A DNA stretch of 27,659 nt from Stentor coeruleus (taxonomy: Eukaryota > Ciliophora > Heterotrichea > Heterotrichida > Stentoridae): assembly GCA_001970955.1 (NCBI GenBank), contig MPUH01000974.1:1-27659 (forward strand). Direction: 5' to 3'. Positions within the stretch are counted from its first letter, which is position 1, and each line of letters opens with the position of its first letter. This document shows positions 19,701 to 27,659 of this stretch, piece after piece. The position numbers were made by a program, and so were the translations under genes. The notes beneath the pieces were generated by a model. That model made no database searches and was not told the DNA's origin. It was given only the letters and a program-made list of their open reading frames with translations.

Positions 19701-22700
19701 GGCAAAATATCCAGATGAAAGGAAGCGTGTATTAGAATACTCATAATATCCTTCAGAACCAATTTGATTTGTCCATGGATTAGTATCTATATCAAGGTTT
19801 GTACCAGAACATTTTTCTCCTTCTTTACATGCAATTTCCATAGTAAACTCAACTCCATTAACTTCAGGTAAAATGTTTTCTAATGAATTATCATAAACAG
19901 CAATTATAAGACTGAATATTTCATAGCTATTTTCAGGGTCAATGAAAGTAAACATGTCATTAAGATTTCTTCTTGATTGACTACTATTTATTGATCCTGG
20001 AGAGATTACAAGCTTATCTTGCAATACAATCATATTGAAATCTGGGTTTGAAAAGCTTGCACCTTGATATTCAGCACTTACAATAGTAGAAAATGTTATA
20101 GGCCCTGGTTGAGTAATAAAAATATTATTCCAATCATATTCGCTAGCATTTCCTTCTTGGTCTTCAAAAGTAGTGTCTTTATTGTCTGAACTAAAGCTAA
20201 ATTTGATTCCACAAATATAATCATTGTCATCTTCACCTGTTAAAACAACTTTAATATCAAAATATTGGTAAGCTGAAACCTTATCTAAAGATGGGATAAT
20301 TTCTATTTTTTTAACCATATTAGTTACTTTAAAAGACTCAGTTTTACCTTCAAGAAGACTTATTCCTGTAACCTTAAACACGAATGTTCCACATGATTTT
20401 ACTTGAAGATTAGAAAATGTTACTTTTCCTTTATTTGTTGAAGCAGGATTGTAATTAAAAAGCAATTTACTGGAGCATGTATCAGAGCATATAAGTTCTA
20501 AGTTTATCATCATTGAGTTATCTACAATAACATTCCCGTTCTTATAATCATATATAGTTATATCAACATTAATCATCTCTGTGCTTAAAAAATCCTGTAT
20601 AAAAATTACATTTGAATTTAATTCAGCCAAAATAAAAGATGCAGTAATTGTAAAAGTATTAGAGATGATAGTTTCACTTTCAGAAGTAGTTAAAGTAAAA
20701 TAGTTATTTCCAAGAGTTGTGAAATATATGCTTTCAATAACAGCATCCTCACCAATGTAAATGATTTCCAAAGAGGATATTAATACTAAGTCATCATCTA
20801 AATAAACTGTTGTTGATAGTGAATAAGTATTTCCATCTTCTCCTATGAGTGATATAGTTATATCATAGTTTAAATAAGTGTAAACAGATCCACTAGGAGA
20901 AAAGCTGTATTTAAAATTATTAATTTTATTTTTAATAATTCCAGTAATAAAAGTTCCTGATTCCATATTGTCGGCTTTAGCTGTTATAATAAAAATTCCT
21001 GATGATAATATTTTCATGTTACTTATAGTCACTGATCCTGAAGTTAAAGTCTGTGAATTAAAAGATGGAGAAATTATATTTCCTGAACATTTATCTCCAT
21101 TATCTGTATAACAAGTTATCGACATACTTATATCAATATTTTCAGCTAGAGTTAAAACATTAGTAAAAGTTGTATCATAAGCTTCAACTAAAATATCAAA
21201 ACTTTCAGAACTTGATTTTGGTGACTTTTCTACATCAGAGATCAGTATAGTAATTTTAAGCTTTGGCTTATTTATAGTAACAGTTAAATCATTACAAGTC
21301 ATTGAATCTGAATCATCATCAGTAGTTGAACTAAATTTAACATCTTTAAAAGTGCTTGTATATACTTTAAAAGTTGAGCATTTTGTAGTTTCAGATTTAG
21401 AATCATCATCACCATCATCTACAGATGGATTTGCAGTTAAATATATGGTTGTTCCAAGGACAAAACGGTTATCATCATCTCCATCAAGGCAAACATTTAT
21501 ATTGAAATACATATAAGTTGTAATACTAGTGTCTGTTGTACTTATTGTAATAGTTTTAACAGAATTTGTAATAGTTAAAGCATCGCTTACCCAATCAGTT
21601 AAGCCTGGAGAAGTTGCTCGGATTTTGAATGTTCCTGATGAAAGAATATGTAAATTAGCGAAATCAACAAGTCCTAGAGAAGTGATTTGAGCTGCAGCAT
21701 AATCCCATGTAGTGCCTGATGAAGTTACTGATCCTCCTGACTGGCTTTCTAAAGCTAAGCTTATTGAATGACTATATTTAGACTCCACAGCACAATTACT
21801 ACACTCAAGTATGCTTATTGATATTGTAAATTCGTTAGCACTAGTGTTTATGCTTTCTGGTGTAAAAGATGCACTAATAATACTTGAAGTCACTGTTAAT
21901 GATAAAGTTTTTTGAATTGAACTTGAATCTGTGCTTATTATCCATGAATATGCCCCTGAAGTTGTATAATGCACATCAATTGTATCAACTTCATTTGAAA
22001 ACGATCCTCCTAAAACAAGATTCCCAGATGAGCCATCATCTATTTGAATTTTAGTTGATAAAATAAACAGATTTTGATCATCACCAAGTAATTCAACTTT
22101 TACAGAAAAATCAAAAAATGTATAAAAGCCACTTTCAGGATTTAAGACAACATTTATCGTTTTGACATAATTTTTAATTTCATTTGTTATAAAATAATGA
22201 CAGTTCCAAGAATTGTAAGATGATGTAAAATTAAAAGCTCCTGAAGACAAAATTTTCAAACCAGTTGCTGATCCTATTGCTGTTTTTTCTGTTGTAACAG
22301 AAGTTTTTGTTGCTGGTGAATAAGCATAACCAGAACATTTAGAATTAGTATTACAAGTCATATTAAATGGTATTACCAAATTAGCAGCTAAAGGCAAAAC
22401 ATTTGTATCACTCGAATCATACACACCAATAGTTACATCAAATACTGAAGTTGAAGTTGTTGGCTATATAAAGCTTACATTTTTTTCTATATTAATTTTT
22501 AATGAAGGTTTATTAAATGTCAAAGTCAAAGTTTCGGTAGCATAATTAGTAATAGTAGCTGTTATTACTGCATCTGCATAAGCTGTTGAATATAAACTAA
22601 ATGAACCTTTTCCATTTGTTACAGTCAAAGGGTTATCTGAGGTAACAATAATATCGCTAGGTCCTGATATTGATATAGATGTTGATAATAAATAAAGTTT

Positions 22701-25700
22701 ATCATCATCACCATAAATATTTGCTGTAACAGTAAATGAAGTATATAGTTCATGAGGGGATGAAGATGAAGATGATAATGTTATGCTTTTGACATAATTT
22801 GATACTTTAAATTCATCAGATAATCCATTAGAGGCAGTGTCTGCTGAAGCTTGAAGTTTAAATGTCCCTGATGATAGTACTGATAAGTTAGAAAAAGTTA
22901 CAGAGCCAGATGTTGTTGATTGAGCTGATGAGTAGTTTTTAATCACAGTCCCTGAGTTTCCTGTAATTTGTGGAATAAGTGCTAAAGATATTGAATAAGA
23001 CTTATTTATAATATCTCCAGTTTGCGAATTTTTAACTGTAGCTTTAACAGTAAATACATCTATGCTTGAAGTTGGCTAAATAAAAATTACAGGTGTAAAT
23101 TCAAGGAAAATAGAAGCCAATTGTACGTCAATATCAGCATTTGCAGTAATAATAGAATCTGCTATAGTCCCAGTTATTTTATAAGATCCTTTTTCAGTAT
23201 ATTGCATATTAGAAAATAATTTTGCTGCAGATGATGAAGTTATAGTTTTAGTTCCTTGAAACTTATCATTACTATTATCTGATAAAGTTAGAGTGCATAA
23301 TAATATAAAATCATTATTATCTTCTCCTTTAACAGTAACTGTAATATCAAAGTCAACAAGAACACAAACAGGTGATGAAATAGTAAATATTAAAGAACTG
23401 ACTTGGTTTGTAATTTCACCTGTTGTAGCTAGAATAGATATCCATGTTAAATATTTTGTGCTAAGGTCGAATTTTCCAGAGGATTTAATTTTAATTGATG
23501 ACTGTGATCCTTGTCCTGAGGTTAATATTATAGTTGAAAATGATGGCTCTGTTACATAACCTGAGCAAGTGCTTTGGCTTGAACATGCTATGACAAAAGC
23601 TAATGTTATTGGATTTGGATTTGATAGAGCAGCACTATTAGCATTGTTTTTAAGATTAACATTAATATCGAATTCTGTTGAGCTTGATGTTGGGATTTTT
23701 GAAATTGTTAGAACAAGTTTTGGTTCTAGAAAATTTATGGATAAAGTTGAACTTTTGGAAGTACTTGACGTAGTTGCAATTTCAAATGTATTAGTACCAG
23801 TTGATGATGAAATTAAAGTAACACTACCATTTGGTACTTCTGTAGATGTTGTAGTAGTTATTTCAGTTGAAGATGATGATACAACACTAATAGTTGTTGG
23901 AAGTATAAAATCTAAATCATCATCTCCTTTTAATGAATATGCAATAGTAACTGATGTAAATAAATCTGAACTTGCTACTGAGCTTGCAGTTATAGTTTTA
24001 ACATAATTTTTTATTGAAAACTCTGCTGATTTGCTATCGGCAAACCCAGGACTTGATGCTTCAATATAAAACTTTCCAGAAGACTTTACATTTAAATTGT
24101 TAAATATTGTATCTCCTGATGATGATGTGAGTTGTGATGATGTATATGTCCACACACTTCCAGATTGTCCTTCTCCAGAAACTTTTAAATCTAAAGCAAT
24201 TGCAAAAGGCTCATTAGATGTAAGAAGGGTTTCTCCTAAAGTTTGTTTTGTTTTTGCAGTTACCGTGAAAGCGACAGAACTATCAGAAGGCTAAATAAAA
24301 ATTACAATCTCAGTAAATGTTAATTCTATTATGCTTGATGTTATAGTTGCACTGATAGTATTAAAAATGGAATACTCAGTTAATTCACCTTTTATAGTAA
24401 ATGTTCCATCTCCAGTATAATACATATTTGAAAAAGTTTTTGTATCTAAAGTTTTTGTTCCTTTAAATTTATCTGGGCTATTATCTGATAAAGTAATTGT
24501 GCATGGTAATATAAAATTATTATTATCTTCTCCGGTTATAGTAACTGTAATATCAAAGTTAGCATACGTGTATATTGTTGAAGGTATAGCTAGTGCTAAT
24601 GATTTTGGAAGATTTTCAATTGAACTTGTTGTTGCAGCAATAGAGGGCCATGTAGGATTAGTAGGAGAAGTAGCACTAATATCAAATATTCCTGAAGACA
24701 AGATTTTAACTGATGATAAAGTCCCATGTCCTGAAGTTAATACTAAAGTTGATAAAAGTGGACTTGTCATTAATCCTGAGCATGTACTTGTGATTGAGCA
24801 AGTTATAACTATATTTACTGTTATTGTATCTGCATTTGAAAGAACAATAGTATTATCATTGTTTTTAATATCTACATTAATATCAAAAAGTGTTGTACTC
24901 AATGCTGGAGATACTGATAATGTTAAAACTAGTTTCGGAACAAGAAATGTTATAGATATTGATGCGCTTTTAATAGAATTTGAAGTTGTTGCAATTTGAA
25001 ATGAATAAGTATCTGCTATTGATGAAGATACTGTAACACTGCCACTTGGTACTACTGTAGATGTTGTTGAAGTTATACTTGATGATGAAGATGCTATAAC
25101 ACTTACAGTTGTTGAAAGTAAAAAATCTTTATCATCATCACCTTTAAGTGAATAAGTAATAGTAATTGGGGTATAAATATCTGCACTTGTTACAGTTGGG
25201 TTTGCAGTTATAGTTTTAACATAGTTTTTCATTGAAAATATAGTTTGTTGACCATTAGTAAACCCAGGACTTGATGCTTCAATATAAAAGTTTCCAGAAG
25301 ACTTGATAAACAAATTAGTGAATGTTGCTTCGCCTGAAGTTGTATCCTGAGTAGCTGAATATGTCCAAATATTTCCAGATTCCCCTGTCCCAGAAGATAT
25401 TAATGCTAAAGCGATTGTAAAAGGACCATATGAGTCAATAAGAGTTCCTCCTATAGTTTGTTTTTTTTTTGCAGTTACCGTGAAAGCGACAGAACTATCA
25501 GAAGGCTAAATAAAAATTACATTATCAGTAAAAGTTAATTCTATTATGCTTGCTGTTATAGTTGTAGTGATAGTATTGTAAAAAGAATTTTCAGTTATAT
25601 CACCTCTTAAAGTAGATGTTCCATCTCCAGTATAATACATGCTTGAAAAAGTTTTTACAGCTGCACTTGAAGTTAATACTTTTGTGCCTTGGAATTTATT

Positions 25701-27659
25701 TACACTATTATCTGATAAAGTAAGTGTGCATGGCAATATAAAATCTTTATCATCTTCCCCTTTTACAGTTACTGTAATATCGAAAGTAGTATAGGTGTAA
25801 ATTAGAGAAGGTACAGTAATTAGTAGAGAATTAACAACATTTGTAATTTGATTTGTTGTTGCAACAATTGCTATCCATGTAGAATATGTTGCACTTATAT
25901 CAAATTTTCCTGAGGATAATATTTTAACTGAAGATAATGTTCCTTTTTCTGAAGTTAAAACTAAAGTTGATAAAGGTGGACTTGTTACTAATCCTGAGCA
26001 TACACTTGTACTTGTACTTGAGCATGCTATGATTAAATTAACTGTTAATGTTGCTGAATTTGCAAACAACTCGCTATTGACATTGTTTTTAATTTCTACA
26101 TTAATATCAAAAATTGTTGTACTTAGAGATGGAGTTTGAGAAAGTGTTACAACCAAATAAGGACCTACTAAATTTACAGAAATTGATGGACTTTTAACTG
26201 AGCTTGATGTTGTTACTATTTCTAGTAAATAAGTTTCATCAATTGATGAAGAAACTGTAACACTGCCCCTTGGTACATCTGTAGATGTTGTTGAAGTTAT
26301 TCCAGTTGAAGGTGTAGCCACTACACTAACAGTTACTGGAAGTATAAAATCTAGATCATCATCGCCTGTAAGTAAATAAGAAATAGTAAGAGAGGTTATT
26401 AATTCTGAATTTAATTCAGTTGAGCTTGCAGTTATAGTTTTAACGTGGTTTGTTATTGTAAATGGATTTGATGATTTATCTGCGAATCCAGTACTTGATG
26501 CCTTAATACAAAAATCTCCAGAAGATTTAATCAATAAATTGCTAAATGTAGCTTCACCTAAAACTGTATTTTGAGGAGTTGAATATGTCCACACTCTTCC
26601 AGATTGTCCTGTTCCAGAATCAACCAAAGCTAAATCAATTGTAAAAGGACTATTTGATGTGATAATATCTCCTACTAAAGTTGTCTTTATACTTGCAGTT
26701 ACAGTAAAAGCGACTAAACTATCACTTGGCTAAATAAAAATTACAGTTTCATTAAAAGTTATATCTATTACACTTGCTGTTACAGTAACACTGGCAGTAT
26801 NTATATCTATTACACTTGCTGTTACAGTAACACTGGCAGTATTATAAAAAGGATATTCAGTTATATCACCTCTTATAGTAAATGTTCCATCTCCAGTATA
26901 ATGCATACTTGAAAAAGTTTTTGTAGCTAAACTTGAAACTAATTCTTTTGTGCCTTTGAATTTATTTACACTATCATCTGATAAAGTAAGTGTGCATTTC
27001 AATATAAAATCATAATTATCTTCTCCAATTATAGTAACTGTTATATCAAAATCATTATAGGTATAAATAAGGGATGGGACACTAATTGATAATGATTTTA
27101 TTGAATTTTCAATTTCGTTTGTAGTGGCAGGAATTGAAGTCCATGTAGAATATGTTGCGCTTAAATCAAATTTTCCTGAAGATAATATTTTTATTGATGA
27201 TATTATCCCATATCCAGATGTCAGTTCAATTGTCGACAATGGTGTATCTGTTATCAAGCCTGAGCATGTGCTTGTACTTGAGCATGTTATCACAAGGTTT
27301 ACTGTCAATGTTCCTGAACCTGTAAGTACATTGCTGTTAGCGTTATCTTTAAGATTTACATCAATGTTAAAAGGTGTTGAGCTTAGTGATGGAGTTACTG
27401 ATAATGTTAAAACTAGTTTTGGAACAAGAAAAGTTATAGATATCGATGTGCTTTCAACAGAATTTGAAGTTGTTGCGATTTTAAATGAATAAGTACCAGC
27501 TATTAATGAAGATAATGTAACACTGCCACTTGATACAGCTGTAGATGTTGTTGAAGTTATACTTGATGATGAGGATGCGATGATACTTATAGTTGTTGGA
27601 AGTATAAAAGCTAGATCGTCGTCACCTTCAAGTGAATAATTAATAGTAACTGAAGTAAA
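13701..27659 (-). CDS. Giant REJ/GAIN-GPS five-pass membrane protein with Ig-like repeats (paralogue B, 5' partial)
   Basis: The gene runs off the right edge, so the start and signal peptide are missing. Exons in the window are: edge-26745, 26729-25521, 25505-24306, 24290-23091, 23075-22479 and 22463-13701 (TAG). The last may be split at 20595-20609. About 4,600 residues are present after the duplication at N26801 is collapsed. The order matches paralogue A: Ig-like repeats with 14 acidic Gly-(Asp/Glu)-Asp motif domains about 200 residues apart, the Cys-rich segment (18590-18770), REJ-like region, GAIN/GPS-like region with His-Leu-Ser at 15975-15983, and five membrane helices (15357-15926). 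It differs in having several extra 400-codon exons and a charged cytoplasmic tail of about 551 residues with short repeats and a Lys/Glu-rich, coiled-coil-like stretch. It is probably a surface adhesion or sensory receptor with an intracellular scaffold tail (inference). The ectodomain and membrane part of the last exon pair is nearly the same length as in A. Confidence 0.85.
13704..15356 (-). other. Long charged cytoplasmic tail of gene B
   Basis: About 551 residues follow helix 5. They are rich in Lys, Glu, Asn and Asp and almost free of Cys. Three related units share a Ser-(Leu/Val/Ile)-(Leu/Ile)-Glu-(Asn/Lys)-Val-x-Lys-Phe core followed by a Pro-rich Glu-(Lys/Arg)-Pro-(Lys/Arg) stretch. 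A Lys/Glu-rich segment with heptad-like hydrophobic spacing lies near 13950-14150. The C-terminus is acidic (Asp-Glu-Phe-Asp-Asp). Gene A has only about 53 residues here and no similarity. Confidence 0.75.
14494..14949 (-). repeat. Three degenerate protein repeats in the gene B tail
   Basis: The units lie at about 14871-14949, 14692-14812 and 14494-14610. Each starts with a basic residue, then Ser-aliphatic-aliphatic-Glu-(Asn/Lys)-Val-x-Lys-Phe, and continues to a Pro-rich Lys-Pro element. Units two and three also share an Ile-Lys-Lys-x-x-x-Pro ending. They resemble short linear binding motifs repeated in a disordered tail. The match is by eye at the protein level only. Confidence 0.55.
15357..15926 (-). 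other. Five-helix membrane domain of gene B
   Basis: This 190-codon block is the same length as the corresponding block of gene A and has five hydrophobic helices. It conserves the Phe-(Phe/Leu)-Thr-Ser-Glu-Leu start of helix 2, the Trp-Ala-Leu-Cys-Gln of helix 3, the Cys-Gly-Gly-Trp-Thr-Glu-Leu-Trp loop, and Phe-Thr-Leu-Phe-Asp-Trp in helix 5. The cytosolic loop after helix 1 is short and basic, with no PLAT domain. Confidence 0.75.
20595..20609 (-). other. Exonised or CAG-ending 15-nt intron, gene B
   Basis: Minus-strand GTAATTTTTATACAG sits, in phase 0, where gene A has an intron (6755-6769). The exon upstream would be 618 codons, against 617 in gene A. The final TAG of the other introns is CAG here, so the block also reads as five sense codons (Val-Ile-Phe-Ile-Gln) without a stop. 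The next codon is GAT rather than the CCN seen after every other intron. Splicing at CAG and full retention are both possible. Confidence 0.7.
22464..22478 (-). other. 15-nt intron, gene B
   Basis: Minus-strand GTAAGCTTTATATAG, phase 0, followed by CCA. It joins the 199-codon exon to the 618-codon segment and matches the position of the gene A intron at 8621-8635. Confidence 0.9.
23076..23090 (-). other. 15-nt intron, gene B
   Basis: Minus-strand GTAATTTTTATTTAG, phase 0, followed by CCA. It matches the position of the gene A intron at 9242-9256. Confidence 0.92.
23091..24290 (-). repeat. 400-codon modular exon, gene B copy (third complete)
   Basis: Exactly 1,200 bases, with four Ig-like domains in the same order as the other copies. 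Acidic motif domains fall near 23910 and 23310. Its intron borders are both phase 0, so it can be duplicated or lost without a frameshift. Confidence 0.85.
24291..24305 (-). other. 15-nt intron, gene B
   Basis: Minus-strand GTAATTTTTATTTAG, identical to three other gene B introns. Phase 0, followed by CCT. Confidence 0.92.
24306..25505 (-). repeat. 400-codon modular exon, gene B copy (second complete)
   Basis: Exactly 1,200 bases. It shares long near-identical DNA stretches with its neighbours, for example around the phrase at 24391-24440, which recurs near 25609-25655 and 26872-26920. This suggests recent duplication or ongoing gene conversion. Confidence 0.85.
25506..25520 (-). other. 15-nt intron, gene B
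   Basis: Minus-strand GTAATTTTTATTTAG, phase 0, followed by CCT. It lies inside the exact 56-base repeat shared with 24251-24306. Confidence 0.92.
25521..26729 (-). repeat. 403-codon modular exon, gene B copy (first complete)
   Basis: It is 1,209 bases, three codons longer than the other copies, with the same four-domain order. Part of the extra length appears to be in the Cys...Cys loop, where two more residues separate the cysteines than in the neighbouring copies. Confidence 0.8.
26730..26744 (-). other. 15-nt intron, gene B
   Basis: Minus-strand GTAATTTTTATTTAG, phase 0, followed by CCA. It is the most upstream gene B intron visible in the window. Confidence 0.92.
26745..27659 (-). repeat. 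Partial modular exon at the window edge
   Basis: After the 41-nt duplication and N are collapsed, 291 codons remain. The first visible residues (Phe-Thr-Ser-Val-Thr-Ile) align with residue 110 of the 400-codon unit, so 109 codons should lie beyond the edge. The order of Cys...Cys-Ser-Gly and Gly-Glu-Asp motifs matches the other copies. Confidence 0.75.
26760..26842. repeat. 41-nt direct duplication around a single N (assembly join)
   Basis: Bases 26760-26800 and 26802-26842 are identical, with N at 26801 between them. The insert is 42 bases, so the frame survives but about 14 residues are written twice. The form matches the join at 5955, so it is most likely a scaffolding artefact. Confidence 0.88.

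Larger units (their letters stand above)
24251..25521 (-). repeat. Exact 56-base repeat spanning splice junctions
   Basis: Bases 24251-24306 and 25466-25521 are identical. Each spans the start of a 400-codon exon, the whole 15-nt intron and the last base of the exon upstream. The two copies are 1,215 bases apart, exactly one exon plus one intron, which fits unequal crossover or conversion between exon units. Confidence 0.85.

Noticed and set aside
9257..26729. CRISPR-like or satellite repeat array
   Set aside because: The repeats are 1.2-kb coding exons with diverged interiors in a eukaryotic gene, not short direct repeats with spacers.

Overview
The window looks like macronuclear DNA of a heterotrich ciliate, most likely Stentor or a close relative. 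It is AT-rich. All three genes lie head to tail on the minus strand and read in the standard code, ending in TAA or TAG with no internal TGA in the large frames. The two large genes are interrupted by introns of exactly 15 nt (consensus GTAATTTTTATTTAG). Fifteen-nucleotide introns are known from Stentor and Blepharisma; the apparent absence of TGA as tryptophan favours Stentor. This assignment is an inference.

Layout, left to right. (1) 23-688: a 221-residue protein with two SAM domains and a C-terminal CaaX-like end. (2) 689-1284: spacer with no supported gene. (3) 1285-12040: paralogue A, complete, seven exons and about 3,536 residues once a small assembly duplication is removed. It has a signal peptide, a long series of Ig-like beta-sandwich repeats, a cysteine-rich segment, a REJ-like region, a GAIN/GPS-like region and five membrane segments. 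(4) 12041-13700: very AT-rich spacer with one doubtful 50-codon ORF. (5) 13701 to the right edge: paralogue B, whose 5' end lies outside the window. It has the same architecture but more copies of a 400-codon repeat exon and a cytoplasmic tail of about 551 residues instead of about 53.

A and B form a tandem gene pair resembling the N-terminal two thirds of polycystin-1 (REJ, GPS, first membrane helices) without the PLAT domain or the channel-forming helices. Their exons are close to multiples of 200 codons and every intron is in phase 0, so whole exons can be duplicated without disturbing the frame. This appears to be how B became longer. One intron conserved in A seems to have become coding, or to use a CAG acceptor, in B (20595-20609).

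Two single-N joins (5955 and 26801) are flanked by exact direct duplications of 54 and 41 nt. They look like scaffolding artefacts, and the first one breaks the reading frame of gene A. The SAM protein could be a membrane-attached scaffold, but nothing in the sequence links it functionally to A or B beyond proximity.
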